Numbered from the stretch's first letter, positions 18,935-28,584 are shown. The stretch: 64,000 nucleotides of DNA from Streptomyces spectabilis (GCF_008704795.1 NZ_CP023690.1:9743161-9807160), one strand, 5' to 3'. The notes: a model not told the origin generated them from the letters alone. Made by a program: numbers and translations.

Positions 18935-19198
18935 CGGGGAACCTGCCGCTTCTCGACTTCGCTTTGATTTTGATGTGGTTCGCGAGGTTTAGCCGGAGTG
19001 TGCACTGATCCTCCCCATGTAATCTGCGAGAGCCTCACCCGTCAGAGCGACCTCCCGACCGCGACCGTCGACCAGTCCGCTCCCGCGGGCTCCCTTCACG
19101 GCTGGGACACTGACCGAGCAGCAGGAACAGAACAGGCCTGTGCACTGAGGGGGCGGCTACAGACCACATCCCTCGCGTGTGCAGAACGGAGCGCCCTC

Positions 19199-20278
19199 GT
19201 GGCCTACGTCACCCGGCCCTCGATCGTCCTCCCAGAGCATGAGATACCCACGTCGGCCATCGTCCGCGACATCGTCGAGGCCCTGCCCCCGGACCCTCAG
19301 GTGCCCTCTCCCGCCGTCATCAATCGCTGGGCCGGGAACCTCAAGGTTGAAACGCGGCGGTTCGTCGCGCCGCTGGAGGTCGTCTCCCGGATCGGCACGG
19401 TGACCGAACGCAACAACCGCGCTCGCCCGGCCATGTACCGCCTGGCGACGACAGCGGCCCGCGACGCCCTCAACGCCGTCGGCCTGGACCGCACCGACGT
19501 CGACTGCGTCGTCACCAGTCACAGCACCACGCCCGCGACCCCCGGACTGGACGTCCACCTCGTCAACGAGCTCGGTCTGCGGCCGGACGTCATGCGCATG
19601 CCCGCCACCCAGCTGGGCTGCGTCGGCGGCGCCCATGCCCTGGCCTGGGCCGCACGGCTCGCCGACGCCATGCCAGGGCTGCGCATCCTGGTCGTGATCG
19701 GCGAGGCGCTGAGCACCGTGTACCGGCGTGAGAAGAACGACCCGGCGGGCATCCTCTACCGGATGTTGTTCGGCGACGGGGCAGGCGCCTGCGTCGTCTC
19801 CAGCGACCCCCGCAACGCCTGCCTGGAAGTCGGTGGCAGTTGGCAGCAGGTCGTGCCGAACACGGTGGATTCCTACACGCTCGAGGTCGAACCCACCGGT
19901 CTGCACTTCACCTCGGAGAAGTGGGCCCCTGACGGCATCAACCACTTGATGGGCCCGCTGTGGGAGTGGCTGCGCAAGACCGACCCGTACTGGGTGCCCG
20001 AGGTCGTCATCGCACACCCGGGCGGCCCCCGGATCCTGGAGGACGCCGCCAAGGGCCTGGGCTGTGCCCCTGAACTCCTCACGCACTCGTGGGAAAGCCT
20101 GCGGACCCGTGGCAATCTGGGCGGCGTCGCAGTCCTGGACGTTCTCGCCCGCACCGCGGCCAGTGGCCCGCTCCACGGGAGCCGTACCCTCCTGCTGGGC
20201 ATCGGTCCTGGACTCACCGGAGCCGCGGTCGAGGGCCGATGGCACAACCCGACGACCAGCCGCGAGGGCGCTGAGTAG
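19199..20278 (+). CDS. Type III polyketide synthase (chalcone/stilbene synthase family)
   Basis: A 359-residue homodimer-type ketosynthase with a complete catalytic triad: Cys141 in QLGCVGGAHAL, His273 in VVIAHPGGPRIL and Asn306 in RTRGNLGGVAVL. The GDGAGACVVS motif lies between. These enzymes extend an acyl-CoA starter with malonyl-CoA and cyclise the chain, giving pyrones, resorcinols or naphthols. The GTG start at 19199 follows CGGAG at 8 nt spacing; the frame extends upstream without family similarity. It stands alone apart from the XRE regulator upstream and a convergent hydrolase gene downstream, so starter and product are not predictable. Confidence 0.92.
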   Translation: MAYVTRPSIVLPEHEIPTSAIVRDIVEALPPDPQVPSPAVINRWAGNLKVETRRFVAPLEVVSRIGTVTERNNRARPAMYRLATTAARDALNAVGLDRTDVDCVVTSHSTTPATPGLDVHLVNELGLRPDVMRMPATQLGCVGGAHALAWAARLADAMPGLRILVVIGEALSTVYRREKNDPAGILYRMLFGDGAGACVVSSDPRNACLEVGGSWQQVVPNTVDSYTLEVEPTGLHFTSEKWAPDGINHLMGPLWEWLRKTDPYWVPEVVIAHPGGPRILEDAAKGLGCAPELLTHSWESLRTRGNLGGVAVLDVLARTAASGPLHGSRTLLLGIGPGLTGAAVEGRWHNPTTSREGAE

Positions 20279-20340
20279 ACGCCCATCACCTCGGTTCGAC
20301 GAGCCTCACTAGCCCTTCACAGGCGCCGACTCGCTGTCGG

Positions 20341-21936
20341 TCAGACTCCGAGGCCAAATAGCGGAGGTGCCGCAGCCAACCGCTTCCGGGCGTCCGGAGC
20401 GGCCTGGCAGGTGACGTCCTCGCGAGGGAGTTCGCCGGTGATCAGATACGCATCGACCTGCCGATCCGCGCAGGCGTTACGCGTATCGGTGTAGAAGCGG
20501 ACGCTGTGTCCCTCGCCCCCGCGGACCGTGACCAGGCGCGAGCCCTTCAGGTCGCGGTGCAGGCTGCGTGCCGAGGCCAAGGGAGTCTGCGGGTCCCACT
20601 CGTTCTGCACGATCAGGGAGGGGACGCGGTTGCTGACCGGTCCGGCGGTTTCGGCGGCCCTGGGCCAGTAGGCGCAGGGAGAGGTTCCGGAGACGAAGTC
20701 CCCGTACAGCGGATAGCGGGCCGAGTCGCGGACCACGTCCCGGCGGTACGTCGCCACGTCGCGCGGCCAGTCGGAGCCGTCCGCGCACACCACGGCCCAC
20801 TGGCTCACGGCCGCGTTGTCACCCGGAGGTGCCGCCGGGGGCGCGGCGGGGCCGGGCGGGACCGACTGGCCCGAGGCGGCCTTCTTCAGCTTGACCACCA
20901 GCTCGGCGCTCTGGCGCACCTTCACGAACTGCGCGCGCATCAGGTCGCGTATGCCGGCGCCGTCGTACTTCACCCCGTCCAGCTCGATCGGTTCCCGCTC
21001 CGCGCGCTTCACCAGCATCCAGAAGGCGCCGCGGACCCGCTTCGGCGTCCCGCCCAGGTGGTACACAGACGCGCGCTCGGCGGTCCACTTCGCCCACCGC
21101 TCGAACGCTCGCTCCGATGACGGCGCCCAGATGCGGTACATGCCGCGCCACATCCGACGTGAGTCGATGGCACTGTCCACGACGAACCGGTCGGCACGCC
21201 CGGGGAACAGCTGCATATAGGCGGCGCCGAGAGCGCTGCCGTAGGAGAGTCCGTAGTAGCTGAGCTTCTTCTCGCCCAGGGCCGCGCGCATCACGTCCAT
21301 GTCCCGCGCGGTGTTGCGGGTGGTGATGTGCGGCAGCAGACCGCCCGCCCGCGCCCGGCACGCGCGGGCCACCTTCTTCGACCAGGCCGTGTTCGCGTCG
21401 AATTCCTGCCGGCTCCGGTTGGGGCGCGGGAAGCTGAGGTCGGTGCCGCCGAGCCCGCAGGTGACGGGTGTGCTCTCGCCGACCCCGCGGGGGTCGAAGC
21501 CGATCAGGTCGTAGCGCTCGGTGACCTGCTTGGGCAGTTCCTTGGCGGCCATGTCGGGGAAGTCGAGCCCCGGTCCTCCAGGACCTCCGGGGTTGAAGGC
21601 CATGATCCCGCGCCGCTTGCCCGGTACGCTCGTCTCGGCCCGGGATATCGCGATGTCGATGCGCTTGCCGTCGGGTCTCCGGTAGTCGAGCGGCACCTTG
21701 AGCGTGGCGCACTGGAGTGTGGCGGGCAGGTCGGCCGCGCAGGGCTTCCAGGTCAGCTTCTGCCCGGTGTACGGGGCGAGTTGGTGTGCGGGGGGCTCCG
21801 CGGCAGACGCGGCGGCCGAGGCCGACTGGAGAGCTAACTGGGGAACGAGCGCCGCCGTCACGCCGAGCGCGAGCAGCGGTGCGAGGTGGCGGCGTCGTGA
21901 GAGGTGGCGGCGTCGTGAGGGGTGGGTCACGGACAC
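20341..21936 (-). CDS. Secreted alpha/beta hydrolase, tripeptidyl aminopeptidase-like
   Basis: The 531-residue protein has a twin-basic N-terminus and a hydrophobic signal region to about residue 45. It then has the alpha/beta hydrolase oxyanion loop FNPGGPGGPG, the nucleophile elbow GLSYG (Ser231), a late Asp in WDPQTPLASA and His in GGEGHSV. This layout matches the Streptomyces Tap/Slp secreted tripeptidyl aminopeptidase group, which trims tripeptides from extracellular protein N-termini. The first codons contain an imperfect 18-bp duplication encoding RRRHLS twice. A TTA codon (complement of 21835-21837, codon 34) lies in the signal peptide, suggesting bldA-dependent translation. Confidence 0.88.
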   Translation of the reverse strand: MSVTHPSRRRHLSRRRHLAPLLALGVTAALVPQLALQSASAAASAAEPPAHQLAPYTGQKLTWKPCAADLPATLQCATLKVPLDYRRPDGKRIDIAISRAETSVPGKRRGIMAFNPGGPGGPGLDFPDMAAKELPKQVTERYDLIGFDPRGVGESTPVTCGLGGTDLSFPRPNRSRQEFDANTAWSKKVARACRARAGGLLPHITTRNTARDMDVMRAALGEKKLSYYGLSYGSALGAAYMQLFPGRADRFVVDSAIDSRRMWRGMYRIWAPSSERAFERWAKWTAERASVYHLGGTPKRVRGAFWMLVKRAEREPIELDGVKYDGAGIRDLMRAQFVKVRQSAELVVKLKKAASGQSVPPGPAAPPAAPPGDNAAVSQWAVVCADGSDWPRDVATYRRDVVRDSARYPLYGDFVSGTSPCAYWPRAAETAGPVSNRVPSLIVQNEWDPQTPLASARSLHRDLKGSRLVTVRGGEGHSVRFYTDTRNACADRQVDAYLITGELPREDVTCQAAPDARKRLAAAPPLFGLGV

Positions 21937-22171
21937 GGTCCTTCCGGTCGGCGTAGGCGATATAGGTGTGCGACCAAAGGATGTACTAGACCGGTGGATG
22001 TCCGATCGGCGACCCCTGCCATGGAAGCGTCAACTCCGTTACGGAGTACGCGATGCACAGTCGCGTGAAAGCGGCCCCCTGCCGGGTGGACAGACGGTTG
22101 GGCCATGCCGATGGCGTCGGAGATGACACGGTGCTCGCGTCCGCAGCCATGTCATCCGGCCCCACCAGCGA

Positions 22172-23689
22172 TCAGCAAAGCCCCGGCCGGGCGTAGAGGA
22201 CGATGCGGGCGCCGTGGGCGCGGCGGGTCGCGCACGGTTCGAAGTGGTGCGCAAGGACCTGCCGCTTCACCGTCTCGCCCGGTACCGCGTCGACGGGCTG
22301 TCCGGCGGGATCGGTGACCACGACGACCCGGCTCTCGGCGACCAGACGGGCGCGCAGGACGCCGGGGGCCACCTCGGTGCCGTACAGGGTGTGCGAGGCG
22401 GCAGGGCTCCGGTCGAGGGCGATGTCGTGCAGGCCGCGCGCGGCCCACGGGTACGGCAGTGCCCAGACGCGGCGGCGCAGCGGCAGGTAGAGCACGGCGT
22501 CGCCAGGCGCTCCGATGTCGCGCAGGGCCCGCGCGGCCGCCGTGGTGTCGTCGACCCGGCTCTCCGGGGCCCGTATGTCGAGGCAGAGCGGCATCAGGGC
22601 CACGGCGGCGGTGACCGACATTGCGATCGCCGCGAGGGCGCGTCGTCGGGCTCCGCGCGTGAGCCGGTCCAGGGCCGCGCCGAGAAGGAGGGCGAGACCG
22701 GCTTGCCCGTACAGCACGTACCGGTCCACATACAGCGGCTTGACCAGGGAGACGAGCCCCAGGGCGAGCGGGGGCAGGATGAGCAGCGCGAGCCCGAGGA
22801 CCGGCAGCGAGACGGTGCCGCGCGCTGCACGCGGGGAGGTCGGTCGCCCCGTGACGACCACCGCGGCGAGCAGCCCGAGCGTCCACAGGCCGAGCGACCA
22901 CAGCACCGCGGACCAGCTGGGGCCGCCGATCCAGTCCACCTGTGCCGACTGCCGGTGACTGAGGAGCGCCAAGGGGGCGAGCCCCAGGGTGACGGCCGTG
23001 GCGGCCACGGACCAGCGGCGCCGAGCCGCGCGGGGCAGCGCCACGGCGTGCGCCGCCAGGGCGAGCACGGCGAACTCGTGCAGGAGGCAGGCCGTCAGCA
23101 TCAGCACCCCGTAGAGGACCCACAGGCGCGGACCGCGCGTCTCCACCGCACATACCAGCGTGTACGTCGCCCACACGACCGCCGCCAGGACCAGCGCGTA
23201 CGACCGTCCTTCCTGCGCGTACCGCTGCACCAGGGGCAGCGACGCGAAGGCCGCCCCGGCCAGGAGCCCCGCGCGCGGCCCCGCGAGCCGTCGGCCGAGG
23301 CACGCCACCCCGGCCGCGGCGACGGCCGTCGCCGCCACGGACGGCAGCCGCAGCACCAGGAGCGGGTCGACGTCCCCACACAGGGCGAACAGTCCCCGCA
23401 TGAGGAGGTAGTACAGCCCGTGGACGGCGTCCGCGTTCCCCAGCGTGTGCCACAGGTCGGGCAGGCCGCGCCGCGCCATGTCGTACGTGACCGCCTCGTC
23501 CCGCCACAGCGTGCCCTCACGCCGTACGCCCCACAGGCCGAGCACCAGGGACAGCAGGACGCCGGGCGCCGCGACGGCCCACGCGTGTCCGCGCCGACGG
23601 CGCGAGGCCACGGGAGGAGCGGTCGTCCGCGCGGGTCTTGACGCGTGCGAAGAGGTGTCGACGGCAGCGATGGCGGGCTCCAGAAGCAC
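22172..23689 (-). CDS. Membrane glycosyltransferase, GT-C (GT39/PMT-like)
   Basis: This polytopic protein of about 505 residues has the luminal acidic motif of GT-C transferases after the first membrane helix (LWRDEAVTYDMARRGLPDLW), about ten further hydrophobic segments, and a C-terminal extracytoplasmic domain. Family members transfer a sugar from a polyprenyl-phosphate donor on the outer face of the membrane. The start is uncertain. The frame is open back to 23839, inside the divergent gene, but that reading covers a 34-bp palindrome and the neighbour's ribosome binding site. The in-frame GTG at 23689 is offered instead, with another GTG at 23611; neither has a clear ribosome binding site. 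Confidence 0.75.
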   Translation of the reverse strand: MLLEPAIAAVDTSSHASRPARTTAPPVASRRRRGHAWAVAAPGVLLSLVLGLWGVRREGTLWRDEAVTYDMARRGLPDLWHTLGNADAVHGLYYLLMRGLFALCGDVDPLLVLRLPSVAATAVAAAGVACLGRRLAGPRAGLLAGAAFASLPLVQRYAQEGRSYALVLAAVVWATYTLVCAVETRGPRLWVLYGVLMLTACLLHEFAVLALAAHAVALPRAARRRWSVAATAVTLGLAPLALLSHRQSAQVDWIGGPSWSAVLWSLGLWTLGLLAAVVVTGRPTSPRAARGTVSLPVLGLALLILPPLALGLVSLVKPLYVDRYVLYGQAGLALLLGAALDRLTRGARRRALAAIAMSVTAAVALMPLCLDIRAPESRVDDTTAAARALRDIGAPGDAVLYLPLRRRVWALPYPWAARGLHDIALDRSPAASHTLYGTEVAPGVLRARLVAESRVVVVTDPAGQPVDAVPGETVKRQVLAHHFEPCATRRAHGARIVLYARPGLC

Positions 23690-23729
23690 GAAGGAGGCGA
23701 GGAGAAACCCGAGTTCAGCCGCGTGCCGG

Positions 23730-23763
23730 TTGATAGGCAGCCCTGTCACGGGCCGCCTATCAA
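23730..23763. promoter_or_regulatory. 34-bp palindrome in the divergent promoter region
   Basis: The arms TTGATAGGCAGCCC and GGGCCGCCTATCAA form an inverted repeat matching at 13 of 14 positions around the 6-base centre TGTCAC. It lies 55 bp upstream of the nSTAND gene start and on the promoter side of the glycosyltransferase gene. The helical spacing of the outer 9-bp arms (25 bp start to start) suits a dimeric regulator, possibly the XRE-type N-terminus of the nSTAND protein. That pairing is inference. Confidence 0.6.
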
Positions 23764-23817
23764 TTGCTAGCGTCGCTTCGGCCGGTCTGTGGGGGCCGGG
23801 GCGGGGGAGGGGGAGCG

Positions 23818-26800
23818 ATGGGGCGGCGGGAGAAACCACTGGAGCCCACGGCGGGGCCCGTGCAGCGTTTCGCGTACGACCTCCGCAAGCTCCGCGCCGA
23901 AGCGGGCAGCCCCACCTACCGGGCCCTCGCCGAGCGCACCGGGTACTCGGCGCCCACCCTGTCGGCCGCGGCCTCGGGCGACCGGTTGCCCTCCCTGCCG
24001 GTGCTGCTCGCCTACGTGGAGGCGTGCGGCGGCGACCGCGCTGCGTGGGAGGCGCGGTGGCGCGAGGCGCTCGCCGCCGAACCCGCTCCGGACGGGGGCG
24101 GGTCGCCCTATCCCGGACTCGCCCGCTTCGGCCCCGACGACCGCGACCGCTTCCACGGCCGCGACGACCTCGTCGCCGAGCTGCTGGCCCTGACCGGGCG
24201 CCGCCGTCTCACGGCGGTCGTCGGCGCGTCCGGCAGCGGCAAGTCGTCGCTGCTGCGGGCGGGCCTGATCCCGGCGTTACGGGACGGGGGCCCCGCCCCG
24301 GCGGACGGCCCCCGCCTCGCCGCGGTCCGCGTCCTCACGCCGGGTGAACGACCCGCTCGTACGCACAGCGCCCGGTTCGAGCCGAGCGACGAAGGCGCCG
24401 AGGACGGCGAAGGGAGAGGCGAGGGGAGCGGAGAGGCCGGTGACACCTTCCTCGTCGTCGACCAGTTCGAGGAGGTCTTCTCGCTCTGCCACGACACGGC
24501 CGAGCGGGAGCGGTTCATCGGGCGGGTGCTCGCCGCCCGCGCCCCCGGCAGCCGCCTGCGCGTCGTCATCGCCGTACGCGCCGACTTCTACGGGCGCCTC
24601 GCCGAGCACGGGCCGCTCGCCGAGGCCCTGCGGGACGCGACGCTGCTCGTCGGGCCGCTGCCGCCGCACCGGCTGCGCGAGGCGATCGTGCGGCCCGCGG
24701 TGGCCGAACGGCTCGTCGTCGAGAGGGCACTGACCGCACGGCTCGTCGCCGACACCGGTGACGAGCCCGGCGGTCTGCCGCTCATGGCCCACGCGCTGCG
24801 CGAGGTTTGGCGGCGGCGCAGTGGCAAAACGCTCACGCTGACGGCGTACGAGGCGATCGGCGGGGTCCAGGGAGCCGTCGCGCACACCGCGGAGGAGGTC
24901 TTCGGGCACTTCACGGAAGCGGAGGCGGCCCGCGCGCGGGCGCTGCTGCTGCGCATGGTCGCGCCCGGCGACGGGACGCAGGACACCCGGCGCACCGTCG
25001 AGCGCGCCGAACTCGGCTCCGACTGCGACGCCGTACTGGAACGCCTGGTCGCCGCGCGGCTCCTGACCGTCGACGGCACGCGCGTCGACCTCGCCCACGA
25101 GGCGCTGATCAGCGCCTGGCCCAGGCTGCGCCGCTGGATCGAGACGGACCGGGAGCGGCTGCGGCTGCACCGCGCGCTGACCGAGGCCGCGCTGAGCTGG
25201 CGTGACCTGGAGCGCGACCCCGGCGCGCTGTACCGGGGAACGCGCCTCTCCACCGCTCGTGAGGCCTTCACCGACACCACGGAACTCACCGCCCTCGAAG
25301 GCGATTTCCTCGCGGCGTCCCTCGCCGCCCACGACCACGGCGTCCGCGCGAAGGCACGCGCCGCGCGCCGCAGCCGCGCGCTCCTGTCCGCGCTCGCCGT
25401 CCTGGTGTGCCTCGCCGCGGTCGCGGGCGCCCTCGCCTGGCAGCAGAACCGCGTCAGCGACCGCCGCGCCGCCGAGGCCCAGGCCCGCCGCATCGCGAGC
25501 ATCGCCCAGACCTTGCGCGTGTCCGACCCCCGCACCGCGATCCGCCTCGGCGTCGCGGCCTGGCGGATCGCCGACCTGCCGGAGACGCGCGAGGCGGTAC
25601 GGACCGCGGGGGCACAGCGCGAGGTCGCGACGGTCGCCGGATTCCAGGCGGGGAACGCCCCGAACTCCCCCTCTCTCCTGAGCGACGACGGCCGCGTCCT
25701 GACCGTCGTCGACCGCGACGAGGTGACGTGGTGGGACGCGCGCAGCGGACGGCGGCTCGGGACGGACGCGTACCCGGGTGTCTCCCGGCGGTTCGCGGCC
25801 TTCAGCCCGGACGGCGGTTTGCTCGCTCTCCGTACGAAACGGGGGTTCTCCGTCCGGGACGTACGGGTGGGGCGCACGGTCACCCCGCCCCTCGGTACGC
25901 CCCACCTGGCGGATGTGGAAGGCGAATTCGCTGCGGGCGGACGGCTGTTCGTCATCCGCGGCCGGGAACTCCGTGGCCGGGACCTGCATGGCAGGGGACG
26001 CGGCCGCATGGTCGTCCAGGTGTGGGACGTGCGGCGGCACAAGCGGCTCGCGCGCGTCGCCGGGGACATCACGAGAGACAGCCCGTCTCCGCTGCTCAGC
26101 CCCGACGGCCGACGCCTCCTCACCTGCACGCGGGACGGCCGGAACCTGACCCTCCACCCGCTCGACGGCGGCAGGACGCGACACGTGCCGTGGCCGCGTG
26201 CCGCACAACGGCTGGCCTGCGCGGCGGAGAGCCGGGTCTTCACCCCGGACAGCCGTGCGCTCTCCTTCACCGCCGGGGGCAGGGTGCGGACACGGGAGCT
26301 GGATTCCGCGAGGGAGCGCCCGCGCCTCGACGTACCGGACGTCGACGAGCACGAGGTGGACTACAGCGAGGACGGCAGCCTGGCCGTCACCAGCGCCCCC
26401 GGCGAACTGGCGCTGTGGCGTACGGCGAGGCCCGGCGCGCCGGTGATGCGGTACGCCCTCGTCGAGCCCGTGTACGGAGTGCCCCGCCTCGACCGGGCGG
26501 ACGGAGTGATCAGGTACCAGACCGACGGCGCGGTGGTGCGCGCCATCGACGTACGCGACGCGCTCGCGGGCTCGGGCTCGGCCGACCGCCCCATCACCCG
26601 GGCGGAGTTCAGCCCGGACGGCCGCACCCTGGCGGTCGCGGGAAGCGGTCGCGCGGGTCAGGACGTAGAGCTGCGTGACGCGCGCGACGGCCGCGTACGA
26701 GCACGACTACCGGGGCGGGCATGCCCGGACTGTCCCGCTCCGCTCCTGCGGTTCAGCCCGAGCGGGAACACCCTCGTGTCCGCGGCTTCCGTCGTGGACC

Positions 26801-27597
26801 GGCGTGGGGACCCCCTCGGGGCGCGGGTGTTCCGGTGGAACGTCGGCGCACGCCGTGAGCCGGCCGACCAGCTCGTTCCGTCGATGGTGGACAGCATCAC
26901 GGTGCCCGGCGACGACGTGCCCGCCCTGACCTCCGGTTCGCCTGCCGAGGTCCGGGATAACGACGCGGGGCTATTCGACGTCTGGGAGGTCGGCACTCGG
27001 GCGCCCTCCCGCGCGTTGCGCGGGCACGCGGGTGGGCTCTGGAGCGAGATCTCCCCGGACGGACGGCTCGTCCTCGCCTCGAACGGCAAGCTGACCGACG
27101 TCACGACCGGCCGCTCGACGAGGGTCCTGCGCGGGGAAGGAGCACTGGCGTACGCGGTCTTCAGCCCGGACGGTCGTTACCTCGCCGTGGTCGACGCCAA
27201 CGCCAGACTCACCCTGTGGAACGCACGCGGCACCCGCCGCCTCGGCGCGCTCACCGCGGAGTCGCACGCCTCGGCCGCGGGCGATGCCATGTCGCTCGCC
27301 TTCTCACCGGACGGCCGCCTGATCGCCATGGGCCGCGAGGACGGCGGCGTCCGCGTCTGGGAGACCGACACCCCGCGCCTCACCGGCGCCGAGTACCCGG
27401 CCACCGACGGCCCCGTCCTCGCGCTCGGCTTCGCCGGGGACGCGCTGCGGGTCGCGACACCGCGCACCCCCGTACGGGAGGTGCCGCTCGCCGCCGCGCG
27501 CGCGGCGGCCACGGCGTGCCGACGGGCCGACGGGGGGCTCACGCGTGCGCAGTGGGAGACCTATCTGCCGAATCTGCCCTTCCGCGATACGTGTTGA
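23818..27597 (+). CDS. HTH-nSTAND1 NTPase-WD40 protein
   Basis: The 1259-residue protein has three parts. Residues about 12-80 form an XRE-like helix-turn-helix (YRALAERTGYSAPTLSAAAS). Residues about 105-510 form an nSTAND1 NTPase with Walker A VVGASGSGKSS (near 131) and Walker B FLVVDQFEEVF (near 211). After a hydrophobic, probably membrane-spanning segment (about 520-540), a WD40 beta-propeller fills residues about 600-1225, with repeated FSPDGR blades. STAND proteins oligomerise when a propeller senses a ligand. The start has GGGGGAGGGGGAG upstream. A TTA codon at 24277 suggests bldA control. Possible roles are signal-transducing regulator or antiphage sensor; no effector domain is visible. 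Confidence 0.9.
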   Translation: MGRREKPLEPTAGPVQRFAYDLRKLRAEAGSPTYRALAERTGYSAPTLSAAASGDRLPSLPVLLAYVEACGGDRAAWEARWREALAAEPAPDGGGSPYPGLARFGPDDRDRFHGRDDLVAELLALTGRRRLTAVVGASGSGKSSLLRAGLIPALRDGGPAPADGPRLAAVRVLTPGERPARTHSARFEPSDEGAEDGEGRGEGSGEAGDTFLVVDQFEEVFSLCHDTAERERFIGRVLAARAPGSRLRVVIAVRADFYGRLAEHGPLAEALRDATLLVGPLPPHRLREAIVRPAVAERLVVERALTARLVADTGDEPGGLPLMAHALREVWRRRSGKTLTLTAYEAIGGVQGAVAHTAEEVFGHFTEAEAARARALLLRMVAPGDGTQDTRRTVERAELGSDCDAVLERLVAARLLTVDGTRVDLAHEALISAWPRLRRWIETDRERLRLHRALTEAALSWRDLERDPGALYRGTRLSTAREAFTDTTELTALEGDFLAASLAAHDHGVRAKARAARRSRALLSALAVLVCLAAVAGALAWQQNRVSDRRAAEAQARRIASIAQTLRVSDPRTAIRLGVAAWRIADLPETREAVRTAGAQREVATVAGFQAGNAPNSPSLLSDDGRVLTVVDRDEVTWWDARSGRRLGTDAYPGVSRRFAAFSPDGGLLALRTKRGFSVRDVRVGRTVTPPLGTPHLADVEGEFAAGGRLFVIRGRELRGRDLHGRGRGRMVVQVWDVRRHKRLARVAGDITRDSPSPLLSPDGRRLLTCTRDGRNLTLHPLDGGRTRHVPWPRAAQRLACAAESRVFTPDSRALSFTAGGRVRTRELDSARERPRLDVPDVDEHEVDYSEDGSLAVTSAPGELALWRTARPGAPVMRYALVEPVYGVPRLDRADGVIRYQTDGAVVRAIDVRDALAGSGSADRPITRAEFSPDGRTLAVAGSGRAGQDVELRDARDGRVRARLPGRACPDCPAPLLRFSPSGNTLVSAASVVDRRGDPLGARVFRWNVGARREPADQLVPSMVDSITVPGDDVPALTSGSPAEVRDNDAGLFDVWEVGTRAPSRALRGHAGGLWSEISPDGRLVLASNGKLTDVTTGRSTRVLRGEGALAYAVFSPDGRYLAVVDANARLTLWNARGTRRLGALTAESHASAAGDAMSLAFSPDGRLIAMGREDGGVRVWETDTPRLTGAEYPATDGPVLALGFAGDALRVATPRTPVREVPLAAARAAATACRRADGGLTRAQWETYLPNLPFRDTC

Positions 27598-27651
27598 GCA
27601 GCGAACTTCTGCGATCCCAGCAGGGGGCTCGGATGGTGCCTCCGTAGACAG

Positions 27652-28584
27652 TCATGCGGAATCACCGGAGGGGCGGCCGCGATCCGCGACCGCCTTGCCG
27701 CGTCCGCCTCGCGGCTCGTCCACGCCGGAGTCGGTGACGGCCGATGCGTCTGCGATGCGCTGGTGGTAGGTCTGACGGTCGATGACCTCCAGTCCGTCGA
27801 CCTCCCACGGCAGCCCTGCGGAGCCCCGGTGCTCGCCCCACACCCGCAGTGCGACGGCGGCCGCGTCGTGCAGGTCGCGGGCCTCCTCCCAGTAGCGGAT
27901 CTCGGCGTGGTCGGTCGCGTAACGGGTGGTCAGGATGAAGGGGTACTCGTGGGCCAGTTGCTCAAGGGCCCGGCGGACCTCGGCCAGCGGCCTGGCCGGG
28001 CCGGTGACAGACAGAGTGACGTGCCAGAGCCGGGGGGCTTCGGCGCATTGCTCGTCGGTGTGGTCGGCTTCCTCGGTGTGGTCGGCACGGGTGTGCGCGG
28101 CGGCGCTGTGGTCACCGGTGCTGTGGTCACCGGTGGTGCGGGAGACGTCGGAGTTCCTGCTTTCCTGGAGGCCGACGGCACTACGCCCCGGGCCGTCGGT
28201 GGAACGTTCGCGAGTTCCTTGAGAGACAGACGTACGTGCCCTGGCAGCCGGAGCACGGCCTGCGGACGACTGACGGCGGGAGGGCTCTCCAGGGCGCCCA
28301 GACGCTTGCTCCACGCGGCTCGCGTCAACGGCCTCGGCGCTCGCTGTGGCCAACACCGCGCGCAGCGCCGACGCGCGCAGACCATCAGGAACCTCGTCGT
28401 CCGCGATCCTGCGCACCGCGCGGGCCAGGGAGAGCGGCGTGCGCTCGCTGAGCTGCCGGGCGCCCGTGGCACCCAGGGACGACTGCCGCAACAGAGCGTC
28501 AAAGGTTTCGTCAGTGTCGACGGCCTCATCTTGAGCGTCGACGGCCCCGTCCCGGGCGTCGACGGGCTCGTCCTGGTCACCCAT
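27652..28584 (-). CDS. Hypothetical protein paired with a sigma-like factor
   Basis: A 310-residue protein. Its N-terminal part (about residues 25-75) is a short helical domain (LSLARAVRRIADDEVPDGLR), the middle is a disordered Ser/Thr/His/Asp-rich linker, and residues about 180-275 form a compact alpha/beta domain beginning LWHVTLSVTGPARPLAEVRR and ending LEVIDRQTYHQR. The ATG at 28584 follows GGAGGGTGAGCGCC and overlaps the upstream sigma-like gene by 8 nt, so the two are translationally coupled. It could be an effector or anti-sigma-type partner, but no family is recognised. Confidence 0.75.
   Translation of the reverse strand: MGDQDEPVDARDGAVDAQDEAVDTDETFDALLRQSSLGATGARQLSERTPLSLARAVRRIADDEVPDGLRASALRAVLATASAEAVDASRVEQASGRPGEPSRRQSSAGRAPAARARTSVSQGTRERSTDGPGRSAVGLQESRNSDVSRTTGDHSTGDHSAAAHTRADHTEEADHTDEQCAEAPRLWHVTLSVTGPARPLAEVRRALEQLAHEYPFILTTRYATDHAEIRYWEEARDLHDAAAVALRVWGEHRGSAGLPWEVDGLEVIDRQTYHQRIADASAVTDSGVDEPRGGRGKAVADRGRPSGDSA

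Noticed and set aside
20285..20312. tRNA T-arm-like word GGTTCGACGAGCC
   Set aside because: The flanks do not form a 5-bp T stem, D-arm or acceptor stem; no cloverleaf is possible.
23690..23839. Longer N-terminus for the GT-C glycosyltransferase
   Set aside because: The extension would run through the 34-bp palindrome and the ribosome binding site and start codon of the divergent nSTAND gene.
24277..26352. 691-residue minus-strand frame opposite the nSTAND gene
   Set aside because: Antisense shadow caused by the high G+C third positions of the real gene; no motif of its own.
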